Shown here: positions 1 to 11,726 of the stretch, piece by piece
How the letters are laid out: every line of letters starts with the position of its first letter
Position numbering within the stretch: the stretch's first letter is position 1
NCBI GenBank assembly: GCA_018398585.1
Contig: JAGTTD010000019.1
Span: forward strand, 248,001 to 312,000
Source of the DNA: Simmondsia chinensis
Lineage: Eukaryota; Streptophyta; Magnoliopsida; Caryophyllales; Simmondsiaceae
Direction of reading: 5' to 3'
DNA length: 64,000 bases
The notes under the pieces: generated by a model
What the model saw: the letters and a program-made list of their open reading frames with translations, nothing else
Told to the model about the DNA's origin: nothing
Database searches by the model: none
Translations under genes and position numbers: made by a program

Positions 1-328
1 TAATATTTTTATAAAAATTTTAAAAAACTTTTTATCTTTTAAATTTATAATATCATTACTATAATTAATTAAAATAATTATATTTTTATAAATATAGAAA
101 ATCTCCTTAATTTCTTTATTTTTTAGTGACAAAATGATCACAAATAAGTTATATAAGGGTTAAGTGATAAATTTTTAAAAATAAGAGAATTTTATGAAAG
201 CTTTTATTTATAAATTTTTTTTCCTAATTTTGAAGCAAAAAATAAAATTTTTTTTTGTGTAATTTACCCTAAAAAATATTAACGAGCAACGGAGTCATAG
301 CGCAGGGTGAGGGCAAAAGAGGAAACTA
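1..328. other. AT-rich flank, no gene seen
   Basis: Very AT-rich sequence with short A and T runs. I see no coding frame, repeat of a recognised family or RNA gene here. Confidence 0.5.
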
Positions 329-358
329 GCGGTGCATTTTACCCGACAATGTGATGAT

Positions 359-365
359 ACGTGTC
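359..365 (+). promoter_or_regulatory. ABRE-like ACGTGTC element
   Basis: ACGTGTC lies about 370 bp upstream of the LEA-like start codon. ACGTG-core elements mediate abscisic acid and drought responses in many LEA promoters. A single 7-mer is weak evidence, so its role is inferred from the gene class. Confidence 0.3.
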
Positions 366-612
366 ACAATCTTTCTCTTTCTTCTCTCACAAACCGGATG
401 CTGACGCCGTCAAAAACTCCGTTAGCCCGCCGTCACCAATTAACGATAACCGTCAAGAAAGACCCCCCGGGGCGGGGCCGTACCAGAAAGGAAATGTACG
501 GGGGTAGGTGCGGGCCAGGGTAGTTACATCACATGAGCCGGACCAACCCACAGTCCCCCCCCCCCTCTCTCTCTCTCTGCATTCTCCTCATTTTCTCTCT
601 CTTCTCCTTTCT

Positions 613-620
613 TTATATAG
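613..620 (+). promoter_or_regulatory. TATA box of the LEA-like gene
   Basis: TTATATAG follows a C and CT-rich tract (556-610) and lies about 110 bp upstream of the ATG at 729. Spacing and sequence suit a plant core promoter. Confidence 0.5.
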
Positions 621-728
621 GCAAGCAAGCCATCACTTGTTCATACGGATTAGATTCTCACCTACCACATTTTCTTCCTCTTTTTCAGTTTCTGTGATAT
701 TTTTTACTCGGAATTTGTAGTGTATTGT

Positions 729-3700
729 ATGGCCGCCAATTCGAGCAGCCGTGGAGTGGTGGCGAACTTAGGGAAGCGATTTGTGGCTCAGATCAGGTCT
801 CCACACTCTAAGCGATCCCTCTCTGTACTGTTTTACCGGTATAATCTCTAATTTACGGCTCTGATAGAGTAATTTATCGCTGGTGGTTTTTTTTGTCTTT
901 TTGCTTTCGTTTCTGGTATGATTCTTAGAGTTGATTGTTTCCAGTACTTCACAGTAGTGATATCATAGTTTTTGTTTGAAATGATGCAATTTGTTTGAAA
1001 TGATGCATCTCAAGTAGTTTTGATCGTTTAATGTGATTCTCTTTTACTTCTATAGTTGATCATGATGGTTGTGATTCCTTAATTTTGTTGCTTTGCGTAC
1101 TTATTGCTGATAATGTGTGCATTTTGAGATTTCTGGAAGTTCGTATAGTAATTCGAGGAAAATCTTGTTATATCTGGAGCTGTGCAGATGTCAAAGATGC
1201 GAGAGGTTTTGATAGTTTATATTCGTAATATTAATGAAATACAAAATAAAATTTTTAAATAAATATGTATATTATCTACCTTTTAAACTCAATTGATATT
1301 CACATAAAAGGACATCTCAGAATATACTAATCCAGTATTTAATTTACATCTAAACCGTTTTGGAAATTTGTTTGACGCATAGCAAATATGCTAGTTTCGT
1401 GTGAGTGTGAGTGTGTGATTTTTAGCTTACTTGAAAGAATTATCTTTGCTTATTTTACTTCTTTAGGTATTGGTATGTAATTTATGGGATTTGCTCTCAA
1501 GTTATGTATGTTAAAACTATAAAATCATTGATAGTTAAGATTTTAGAAGAGTTGGTTCCTGATATTAAAGTTTTATTGACTGAAATGTTACGCGTTCAAA
1601 ACCAAAGAACTCTCACCCTAAATATTAAGATTAATATTTTAGGTACAAGAAATGGAAGGATTTCTGCGTTATCCACACTATAAACCTAGTGAGCATTTTT
1701 GTGTTGGGGGGCATATTAGAGTAAAATTCTTCTTAGACCTTCACCCATTAGTTTACACTCTTGAAATAGTGGTTCCTTTACATATGGCTATTTCAATTAT
1801 ATAATGTTTTTTTATGTCCATCTTATCTGCAAAATTTCCGTTTTCTTAGGTTGAGAGGAGTAGAAGTAAACAATCTGTCATTACGATGACAACTTTGGTT
1901 TTGGATTTAGTTAGTATAAATCCTTGTGTTTGGATTGAATTAGTATATTTGTCGTTTCTTACTGGAACTCCTTGTGTTTGGATTGAATTAGTATATTTGT
2001 CATTTCTTACTGGAACTAATCATGCTCTATATATGTAGTTAGAATTTCACTAAAACTTTTGCATGCTATTTGTTATAATATAAAACCATTCATAGGCCTT
2101 GACCTCTTGCATAAACTTTTGGGATAGTTAATTTTTTAACATGCTTTGAGGATGTTGTTAACCAAGATATGAGGAGTTCAAATCCCAGTATTTTCACTCT
2201 CAATCTCAACATATAATTTTAACACAAAATATGAGGTTGTGCACTATCCATACTTCAGGCTCAATAGACATTTGCGTGAGACGACAATGTTAAAATATAA
2301 AAATGTTCAGGTGCCTTTGTCCATTGTCTTAAACTTTTTGGGTAGTTGGTTGATTCACATTATTTCTATCTTTTTGTTCTGTATCTGTTGCGGTCAATTT
2401 GAGGAAGCTTCTTAGGAAGGTAGGATGCTTGGTGCGTGTCATATAGTGACGGATTGATGTTATTAAAATGTCCTTATCATACATTTGGAGACCTAAATCA
2501 AATTTTTTTTTCTTGTTTGTGAAGTTACAGAGAATTAGTATACAATATTGACTTTTAATCGAATTTGTAAAATACTTGTGATCTAATACCTTGTGCTTGG
2601 ATGGCAGTACGGGTCGTTTTCATTAATTTAGGAAGTTTCAAAGAGTGATGATTGACAAATGAGTATTTGTTTTTTCCAAACAAATAATAAAATATATTAT
2701 CTTCTCAATCCTGATCCCTGATTGGGGCGTGGAATTTGTGTATTCATTTATTCGTCCATGGAGGTCTATAGACCACTATTTGGGTCGTTGCTGTGGGCTC
2801 TCTACTTTAGAAAATTATGAGATAAGGCTTGAATCACATAAACAAAAACATGTAAAGAGTTAATTGTAGGGATGTAAATGAATTGATCCGATTTACGAGC
2901 TTGTTATAAATTTGGAAAACTTGGCCTTTGTGTAGCCTAAGCAGGTCCAAATAGGGTCATTTAGGTGAAAGAGTAAAAAATAAGCCTAGTAAAACTCAAA
3001 CTCCAAGGCCCGCCATCCCAAACAAGGCTAACTGATTCAATATTGATATAGATCATCAACATCATTGTGCGTAATCGAGGATTTTGAGCCTAAAATAAGT
3101 CAAGCCCAAGCATAACCCCAAATAAGCCTAGTTCGTACCTAAGCAAGTCCATACGAAGCGAGTTCAGCTTAGCAATTTTCAAGAGCTGAGTGTTCACCAT
3201 GAGAACCTTCCATCGTGAGAACCTTAGCAATTTTTTATTTATTTATTTTTTTCCTTTTTGGTTCGGTGGCCTATACATTACCACTGGAACAACATTCATC
3301 TTTATTGTTAAGATGATAAAGATCTACCAGCGGTTGATGTTGAGAATTGGACATTTAAGTTGGGTGTATCAACCCCGTTGTTTTCTTTTTTTTTTTTTTG
3401 GGTTGTTTTATACAGCATCTCTCCTACTAGTCATTACCACCACACATACCTTAGCTCCTCTGGAATGTAAGATATCTTAATTAGTTAGTAGTAGCCGCAT
3501 GCTTCACGTGGGGAATATTTAGCTGCGTGACTTAGTTGTTCATCCTCATTTTTAATTACATATATATAAGCAAAATTGAATCTCTTACAAAAGCAAGCGT
3601 GTATTAATTAAATTAGCATCGGACGTTCAAGGCTTAAAGAATTGCACTTTAACAGCATCTGCTGACATCAAGCAGTCCTATCAAATTACCCAGTAGCAGT

Positions 3701-4562
3701 TGGTATTTTCATTGACATAGAAATGTGTTGAAATTAATTTTCCGTCTCAATTCTTGCTGTGAAATTCACGTGTGACTATAATTAATGCTAATTCATTTTA
3801 CAATGAAACCTCACTTAGACTTATATGTGAATCTTATTTATGCTAACGACCTAACCCCTAGGGTGCGGACTCAAGCCCAGTGAAATTTCACATTTTTGTA
3901 TTTGTTCATGGGTTCCTGTCTCAAACCAATAATATACATCTGAACCTCCCCGAACACTCCAAGGCATTGATTCAAGAAAGTGCCGTGATATGTCGTGAAG
4001 TATCAACTCTACAATTCATATCCTACCATTGAGCGCAAACGATCCCATAGGGCTATCGACGGGGTTTGTGGCTCCAATTTACTCTGTTGCATGATGGGAA
4101 ACTTCCGAGTAGCACTACTTGTAACTAGTAGTCAAAATACACGTAATTTGGTTTGGACATGTCAATCACCTAAAACAAGAAGGGGGGAAAAAAAATACAA
4201 CTCTCCGGAACTGTGCTTGTGTTTCTCTACTGCCTTTGTCAGAAATTAGTATCTCTTTCTTCGACAATTAGCTGACTGTTAAATCATGCTACTTGTGGTG
4301 GATGTTCAGGTCAGTGCATGCCTCGGTGTATGACAAGAACATAGATGAGCACGTTCGCCCAGCGGTGGTGCCAGACGAGGTGATCCAGTCCCAGTCTGAC
4401 AAGTACTGGGGCCCCCACCCTCAAACCGGGGTCTTCGGGCCTGCTGGTGACCACAATCCCGTCCTGGGTTCACCCGCAAAAGGTGGAAGCACTGAGTCCG
4501 TGCTGGAGCAGAAGGCCTTCTTCCGCGCACTCGAGGACTTGGACAAACCCGAGCACGCTTAA
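729..4562 (+). CDS. Late embryogenesis abundant protein, At5g17165-like
   Basis: Two exons, 729-838 and 4310-4562, joined over a GT-AG intron of 3,471 bp; the arginine codon is split CG|G. The product is 120 residues. The N-terminus (about residues 1-37) is rich in Ser, Arg and Lys with few acidic residues, like a mitochondrial or plastid presequence. The C-terminal part carries the conserved core YDKNIDEHVRPAVVPDEVI, then DKYWGPHPQTGVFGP, and ends in an acidic tail. This layout matches the plant At5g17165-like LEA family, small hydrophilic proteins tied to dehydration and stress; molecular function is not established. The intron holds a 48-bp tandem duplication and an AGCTCG-type element. 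An ABRE-like site upstream fits the family. The start is the first ATG after the TATA box and opens the presequence. Confidence 0.85.
1922..2017. repeat. 48-bp tandem duplication in LEA intron
   Basis: Two adjacent 48-bp copies starting CCTTGTGTTTGG and ending TACTGGAACT differ at about one position (GTCGTTTC versus GTCATTTC). The high identity suggests a recent duplication. Confidence 0.85.
2867..3195. mobile_element. AGCTCG-rich hAT-like non-autonomous element (partial)
   Basis: Begins TAGGGATGTAAATG, the terminal motif shared by other copies in the window, then has degenerate GAGCTT, AAGCC and TTTAGG motifs. No matching right end is visible, so the copy is probably truncated or decayed. 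It lies in the LEA-like gene intron. Confidence 0.5.
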
Positions 4563-5472
4563 CACGGAAGGAAGACTATTAATAGGTAAAGCTTGCGTTT
4601 ATCAATGTGCGTATAGGGGTTATTTTGTAATAAAAGGTAAGGTTGTGAGATAAGTGTGGAAGGTAGGTCTTGTTGCTGGGATGGTGTCATGTTGTATGCT
4701 TCTTATCACTCATGGAGGAAGACTCGTGTAGAGAAGTGGTTATGTTATGTGAATGTAAAATATCTTGCAAATAATCTTCCTTTCTAAGTTCACGTTGGAT
4801 CACTTTATGTGGTTAGTAAGATCTTGATATAGGGGTAAAACAGTCCTATGATAGAAGGGATCCTTCAATATTTGCTCATACATTGCAAATGTAAATTTGT
4901 TCGATGCAACCCCTTTGCAGTAACTGCTAAATTTAATTTGGTATTGTCTTTTGTTTTGAAAAAAAAACTAGCAAGTAAATTCTGAAAATAATTTTTTCTT
5001 ATTTTTAGTTTACTATTTTCAATTTCTGAGTGAAAATAGAAAACATAGAACTAGAAAGGTAAAAAAAATAAAAACATTTAGGACCCTTTTAATGTCCTTT
5101 TCTTTTTGCAGTTTATAATATTTGAGTAATTAAAAATTAGTTTTAAAAATGATTTCTTTTTTGTTTTTAGCTTATGAATTTCAGCTTTCAATCTAATGAG
5201 GTATAAACTAAAAACAAACAAGCTAAAGAACAAGAAAAAATCATTTTTTAAAATGTGACATAAAAGAAATACGAACAAAAAACAATACTGAACATGCCAC
5301 TGAACCATAAGTAAGCGAGGGAATTCAAACCTAGAACGGGCTACGGGCTACGGGCTAGGGCTGGCCTTAACATTGATAGTGCTCATTTGCAATCACAAGA
5401 ACCCAGTCCACTGTATTGCAAATGATTTTACATATACTACTGCATTCAAATGATTTTACAAATAACATTATG
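4563..5472. other. Intergenic spacer, no gene seen
   Basis: 3' flank of the LEA-like gene followed by AT-rich sequence. A short tandem GGGCTACGGGCTACGGGCTA lies near 5338-5358. I see no convincing coding frame. Confidence 0.4.
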
Positions 5473-5660
5473 TTAGGGTCTGGTACGTATCAATTTTTTA
5501 TTTTGCAATTTTTGGTTTCTTAGAAACCAAAAAAATAATAATTTTGAAAATGATCTTTTAGGGGGGGAAAAAAAATCAGAAATAGAAAAAATCATTTCCA
5601 AAACCCAACATCAAGTTTCAAACAAACCAAAAAATATAGGATACCAACAACAGGCCCTTA
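5473..5660. mobile_element. MITE-like element, GGGCCTGTTTGG-type ends
   Basis: The left end TAGGGTCTGGTACGTATC is roughly inverted relative to the right end, where GGATACCAACAACAGGCC reads GGCCTGTTGTTGGTATCC on the other strand. The interior is AT-rich with AAACCAAAAA and TTTTTGGTTT tracts that can pair. Similar ends flank 11958-12150, 54524-54745 and 56292-56545. Part of the right end recurs 40-50 bp downstream. Confidence 0.5.
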
Positions 5661-5810
5661 CCAACCAAAACAATAGGCAGAAAAGGATACCAACAGGCCC
5701 TTACCTAACATAAATTAGCCAAGCCAACATCAACTGCCTGGCAAGAACCAGGCGCTATCCATTACGTCGCTCTCTCGCCACCTCCTTTTCTCCCCATCCC
5801 CATACAAAAA

Positions 5811-5965
5811 CATTGACCCAGTGTTTCGAGGACTCTCACATATACAGGGTCTTAGGAGGTAAGGATGTACATAGCTTTACCCCTTCAGAGTGCTACCCTA
5901 AAGGAAGGCTGTTTACGAAGATCCCCAACCTAAGGACTCGAAACCATCAGCTGGAGCTTCGCAGT
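5811..5965 (-). mobile_element. Au-type SINE copy, possibly tRNA-headed
   Basis: Antisense Au body: CCCAGTG tail, CAGGGTCTTAGGAGG, GGATGTACATAGC and AGGCTGTTTACGAAG. Unlike the 5S-headed copies, the body is followed by GGACTCGAAACC, close to the reverse complement of a tRNA B box (GGTTCGANTCC) with one extra base, and then by CAGTTGCAG, weakly like the A-box region of Au SINEs. I see no target-site duplication. The tRNA head is inferred. Confidence 0.5.
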
Positions 5966-6845
5966 TGCAGTGAGTCATGGAAATCCTGCTATAAAGAACA
6001 ATGTGGTTAAGAGAGAGAGATCATGACGGTATCGACAGCGATTGGTCACACTTACTGAGAAGTGGGTCAGAAGAGCTGAACAAGAGAATATGAACCCTCG
6101 GATGAGCTGCAAGGCTACGAGCCAGCTCAATTCGCCTCCGCCAGGTGCTGCACAAAGCAGCAATGTCAAAATAAAAGACATGAATGCACTAGTAGTACGT
6201 ATCAAAATCACACTGCTAAACAAATGCCAATTTCATTTGCAGGATCTCTCTCGAAATTTTAGAGTCCAAAGCAAGTTTTGATCAGTAGACCCCTTTTTGG
6301 TATCAGAGGTGTCCAGGTCAACTTAAGTACTCCTGGAATAATTCACTTTGTATTACAACATCAACTAATATGTGAATTCTTTATATTACATAAATTCCAT
6401 TGCATATACAGTTATAATATATCATATATACATTGTTATTTTTCCATATATGAATGGTGATATGTAGCATACAGAAACTCATAACATAATTAGTTTTTAA
6501 AAGGTGCCCTAATATTAGGGGTTCCATTTGCTTGGGATCTTAACTAACCCCGTTCATTCTTTTTCCTACACTAAGTCGTGAATCATATTCCGTCATACTA
6601 TAATGAAAAAGGTCTTTCTTTAAGCAACTTATCCACGATTATTTGAATCTCCCACAGCCATTTGACATAGTCAATTCCATTCATCTCAAGCTTTCCTCGC
6701 AGACTCAATTTTATATGGTATCGTACAACCAGAAAACAGAAAGACAATGACAAAGAAAGCTTACTCATGTCACTCTGAATCTGGCTTGCGTCTCGTCAGG
6801 AAGGCAAATTTACGCAGTTCTTTTTTGTACGCAAACCGAGATCAT
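5966..6845. other. Spacer 3' of the PPR gene, no gene seen
   Basis: AT-rich sequence with no coding frame I can support. It includes the presumed 3' UTR and downstream flank of the PPR gene, which is transcribed from the opposite strand. Confidence 0.35.
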
Positions 6846-9800
6846 TCAAATACTCAAATGTCTCTGTTCGAGTGCCATCAATGCAGTTCGGAGCATCTCT
6901 CTAGCCTTCCTATCAGGAGTACAACCAGAAGCCTCCATTTCCTTGTATAATTCTGGCACCTGCCCATAAGTACAATCATTTTAATGAATCCCACAAAATA
7001 TGGAGAAGAAAATGAGATACCAAAGAAAATTTCCTCGAAAACATTGAAAGGGGCTAAAGAAAGACTTAGATTATATGTTATACAGATTCAAAGTATGAGA
7101 GTTAGACACGAGTATGTATATGAGGTCATAATCAGCTATTTTCTAAAGTTTTTCGATGCTTTCGGTCTAAGTTGATGTGATTGGGTGTCATACCAACCTC
7201 CAAGTATCCCTTATACAGGTATTTTAAGACATATTGTAATCATCCCACTAGATATAATCCATATTGATGCTTCTCTAACATAGGTATCTTAGGACATAAT
7301 GGAAAATCGAAGTAACTATGCTCTAGTAATAATGCCACTGCAAACAGTCCACTTTGCTGCCTCTATGAGACAAACATTGTAGGACAAGTAACTATGCCCT
7401 AGTAATCATATATTGCAAATAATCCATATTGTTGCTACTAGGTCTTTTAGACAATAAAAGGGGACATTTTATTGTAGAAGGCTCTCCTCAAAGTAGAAGC
7501 CGGAGAAACGCAGTCTTACCTCCACTTTTTCGTAGAGCTTGTTTCTAGGACATGAACCCATAACCTCCATATTACAATGGAGCATGCTTATCAATTGCCC
7601 AATCACTCTTATCAACAGTGAGACCAATCATGAAATTATGGAGAACAAGCTAACAAAGTACTTCAACCCCATATGAAAAGCATATACTAAGATCGGGAAT
7701 CGACTGAAGGAAACAGCAAACCTGATTGAATTTCTTTGCCCTGCTAAATGCTTTCATAAGGGTTGTGTAGGTAACAACATCAGGACTAATACCCTACAAA
7801 ACAAAATAAGGGCAAATGGATCATTTTATGTATATATCACTGGAAAGAAGAATTGATAACAAATGTAAACATCAACTACCAATGCATAGGGCTATAAACA
7901 AACTGCACATTAAATGGACTATTCGTGTACGGAATTGATTAGGGCTCATTCATATTCGTTTCAGGGAATTGACAGCTTATTGATCCGAGTTAAAAGTTTG
8001 AGAGCTTGATAAAAACTCAACCCAAACTTGAGCTTGATAGGAGTTCAAACAAGGGATACTCAGCTCAACTTGACTCGTTTACACTCCTACCAATGCACAA
8101 GTAGAAAGCCATAATGCTTACACTTTCGATGATATGGTGATACACAGAGAGAGCCTCGAGATGCCTCCCAGCAGTGCCAAATGCGTTGATCAACACATTG
8201 AGCATGATGAGGTTTGGTTCAATACCTTCCGCTTCCATGATCTGAAGAACCTTGACCGTCTCTTCAGATAATCCCTGTAAAACATATGGTATATGAGAGA
8301 AATACCCTTTTGAGGGTAGAGGTATAAATTATCCTTTTCTTTGCTTCTATTTAGCCCATAAATGCTTATGGTATTCCTTTTCAGATATAGTAATTGGAAA
8401 ACATTTCCAATAGATAAGGCTTATCGAGCTTGAGTTCAAGCCAAGCTTTGTCAAGCTTTTGACCATTTGTTCAAGCTTGATTCAATAAGACATTAGTATG
8501 TTCTATACAAGGAACAAGACTTCTTGTTCCGGGCACAGCGGCCAGGCCCTTTGCTAAATCTTCGCTTATGGGACGTCTTAACTTGGCTATTTAACCTAAT
8601 CAGCCCAAGTCAAGCCTATTACTAAGCCGAGTTGAGATCATAATCTAGTCAAGCTTGTCATCGAGTCGAGCTCGCTATCAAGTTAAGGTATTCGAATTAC
8701 TATCAAGCCATTATCAGACCATTTTTGAGCTAATGTCAAAAACTGTTTTGTACAAACTCAACTCGTTAAGCTTATCGAGTCTAATTGAACTCGGCTTAAT
8801 GAGCTCTTGAGGTCTTATAACAAACACGAACAAGCCCTAATCAATACTGAATGCAAGCAATATATCAAACATTTGACTTATTCACATCCCTAAATTGACC
8901 TATTGCCAGTTAGTTACAAGTTGAACTCACTTGAACTTATGTGTGGTCTCACACGCTAAATCCTTAGACTAGAACTAAGGCCCACCTGAGTTTTAACAGT
9001 TGGGTGACGGATGCTAGAAAGGAACATACCTGCTGCGCATACGCATTTGCCAGCACACAGAAGATATTGGACGACAACTGAATACCTTCTGCCTTCAAAG
9101 CCGAAATACAATCTTCTGCATCCTGATATCTCCCATACTGTCCATATATATCAAGCAAAACCGCGTATATAGCCCCGCTCTTCTCATGGCCTCTACTTTT
9201 CATTTTCTCAAAATTTTCTTTCAAGAAATCCCATTTTCCCGCTTCTCCTAACCGACTAATCAGTGTAACAAAGATCTTTGGATCAGGATACAACCCTTGT
9301 TCTTGCATTTCACTAAACAAATCAAGCGCCTTCATTAGATTCCCGCCTATACAATTCCATTTTATCAAAGAGTTCCATGTCGCTATATCCGGCCTTATAC
9401 CTTCCCTTTGCATTTTCATGAACACTTCTTCAGCTTCATCTAAATCGCCATACTTTCCAAAAGTATCAATTATGCTATTATAAATCCGCCTATCCATTGG
9501 CACCCCCATCTCCCTTATTTCTTCTACAATCTCCAAAGACTTCTTCCACATCCCATTATCCCTATAAATCTCAATTATCCTGCTATATACAAATGAATTT
9601 AACCGAAAACCGTTCCTCTTCATCTCACCGATAATCGACCAAGTATCCTCCAATCGGCCCGAATTTACATAATAATCCAAGAAAATCTCATACGTTTCTT
9701 GATTTTTAGGGATACCCAGATCATCCATCACCACTAAAACCCGACTAGCAATCTCTAATTGGCCTTTTCTCAAAAACCCTTTAATCAAAACATTAAACCC

Positions 9801-10247
9801 AAAAATTTTAGGCCTCAAACCTAAAAATATCATCTCTTGGAACAATATATCAGCTTCTAGGGTTCTACCAACATTAGACAGAGCTTCAATTAAGCTCGAA
9901 TAACAAATATAATTCGGCCTAAACCCTAATGCCTGCATTTGAGATAAACATGAAAGAGCCTCATTTATACATCCAGTCTTACAGTAATTTCGAATCAATT
10001 CACAGTATGAATCTGAACAAAGCTCTTTCCCAACTGGGTAATCCGCAAATGAACTGTTAATGACATAATTTTCATGATTTTGGGCTTTAATTTGGCGAAT
10101 TGAGATGCAGAGGCAACGATGAATTACGGGCTTTTTGCGATTGTTGAAAGTACTTGTAAAAGTGGGAGAGATGAGGAGAAAAAGGGGATAAATTGTTGAA
10201 TTTGAATGGATTTTGAAAGAGGGGGAGGACATGTAAAGTAGATTCAT
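6846..10247 (-). CDS. P-class pentatricopeptide repeat protein
   Basis: Minus-strand gene with four exons: 10247-9030, 8274-8122, 7793-7722 and 6959-6846. All junctions are GT-AG and the frame is kept, giving 518 residues. After a Ser- and Thr-rich, organelle-type presequence (about residues 1-75) there are about twelve 35-residue PPR units in tandem, for example [17 protein letters not shown] and [18 protein letters not shown], running to near the C-terminus. No E, E+ or DYW domain follows, so it is P-class. Such proteins bind organellar RNA and act in stability, splicing, cleavage or translation; the target is not predictable here. Most plant PPR genes lack introns, so three introns are a useful trait for finding its orthologue. 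Introns 1 and 2 hold AGCTCG-type elements. The start ATG at 10247 is about 600 bp from the divergent eL13 promoter. An ATG five codons in could also serve. Confidence 0.9.
7887..8089. mobile_element. AGCTCG-rich hAT-like element with exact 8-bp TSD
   Basis: 203-bp element with left end TAGGGCTATAAAC and right end GTTTACACTCCTA (inverted TAGGAGTGTAAAC). It is flanked by the exact 8-bp direct repeat CCAATGCA (7879-7886 and 8090-8097). Eight-bp duplications and short terminal inverted repeats are typical of the hAT superfamily. It has no coding capacity, so it is non-autonomous. It lies in PPR intron 2. Confidence 0.8.
8412..8892. mobile_element. AGCTCG-rich hAT-like element (decayed left end)
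   Basis: Dense GAGCTTG, AAGCTTG and CGAGTCGAGCTCG motifs, ending ATTCACATCCCTA, the inverted form of the family end TAGGGATGTGAAT. The left end is not clear. It lies in PPR intron 1. Confidence 0.6.
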
Positions 10248-10745
10248 TTGGTGTGTAACTGAGAGGTATGCGAATTGTTTGATGTTATTTGAGATTAGTG
10301 GAGGGAGAGGTGAGGGTCTTGCACATTATGGAGCAACGAAAGGATCTTTCCATTGATTTTGGTTTTCTTTTTCAATGGAAAATCAGCTAAATTTTAAATA
10401 CAAATTTAAAAGTTACTCAATTATTATTTAACACGTATAAACCTAATAACTATGACTCGAAGCTACGGAGTTCAGATTAGGATAATCAAGTCAGTTTGAA
10501 GTTTTTCAAGTTTATTGAGCATTGAACAAATTTGATAAGTAAGGGTAATTTATTTTCCTCACTCGTGTATTTTTTTTACATCAAATATTTTGCATCACAC
10601 CCATGCACATGTGTATAAAAATTTGTTATTGATAGATTATTACTGTCATAGTAATAATATGACTTATAAATTATAAGAGATACAAAATTACTTTAAAAAT
10701 TATGAGATGATTTTGTCTAAAAGAATTTATACGACATGAATTAAA

Positions 10746-10866
10746 TGGGCTGGGCCGCCTTAGTAGAAATTTGATCAAAATGGATTGCATTCAGTAAGCC
10801 CAGCCCAACTTTATGCAACACCGTCTATATAAATGTTTCAAGGCAGGGGAGGAAAATTAGGGTTTA
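10746..10866 (+). promoter_or_regulatory. eL13 core promoter: site II, TATA and telo-box
   Basis: TGGGCTGGGCC (10746-10756) and GCCCAGCCCA (about 10798-10807) are site II type motifs. TATATAAAT lies at 10826-10834, and TTAGGGTTT (10858-10866), a telo-box, sits at the probable transcription start. Site II plus telo-box is the usual pair in plant ribosomal protein promoters and ties expression to dividing cells. The spacer is shared with the divergent PPR gene. Confidence 0.75.
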
Positions 10867-11182
10867 TCAACCTTCGCTCTGCTGCTGCCTCTTTTCAGGT
10901 TTTTCTGCTGCTCCTGTTCTGAGACAGTGCAAGCGGGCTGCGATTCATCCACAGTTCAGGTAAGACATGTACTTACTTTTGAAAATAGGATTCTTGCAAG
11001 ATTGAGAGAGAAAGCGAGCTAAATTTGATTCTTAATGCGCATTTGTTGATTTGATTTAGTGTTATCATTGATTAGGTTAGTGATTTCTTTGTCTCTCATG
11101 GTTATAACATCCAATTGACTCTATATTTGATGTTTTCATTGCAATTTTCGTTATCCAAGAGCAAGCTCCTTGCAAGGGACCC

Positions 11183-11201
11183 GGGGGGGGGGGGGGGGGG
11201 G
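11183..11201. repeat. Poly-G run (19 G)
   Basis: Nineteen consecutive G in the 5' intron of the eL13 gene. One of three such runs in the window; could form a G-quadruplex or be an assembly artefact. Confidence 0.8.
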
Positions 11202-11726
11202 AGAGTGAGAAATGGCAAGGAATTGCATCATTGTTTCGTATTTATGGATGCGATTCAGTATGATCATTAATGAGGCGGTTCATGATTTTAGATGTGACCC
11301 TTCAAAGGTTTTTTTTGTAGGGACCTTCTTGCCATGCATCTTCGAAATCCAAATTTTGGGTTATGTATAATTAAATCGATATTATATGACCAAATGCGAT
11401 AACTTAGTTTTGTTTCATTCTGTATTCGTTCTTATGATCGGCGTATAAGATGATCTTGATGTTAGACCTCATCATTTTGCCTCGAAATCCTTGATCCTGA
11501 GCCGTGTACAACCTAGTTTATCATACATCAGGAGAATACGAAGAAGAGAGTGATATGCATTAAAACAATTATTGCTATGGCAAAATGATTTCATCTCAGC
11601 TTTGCTTTTTGGAATGGCCATAGATAATAGATGGCTTATGGTGTCCTTTACTGGTGTGTTTAAGATTGCCCTAAAAAGCTTCTCTTATTTTGGAGTTGAC
11701 ATTGTTTATGACTACGCAGGTAAGCA

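Noticed and set aside
3190..3480. 96-codon plus-strand frame
   Set aside because: It lies in the LEA-like gene intron, is rich in Phe and Ile from T-rich DNA, and has no domain or homologue I recognise.
5975..6223. 82-codon hydrophobic minus-strand frame
   Set aside because: No signal peptide logic, splice context or promoter; it follows a SINE copy and is probably chance.
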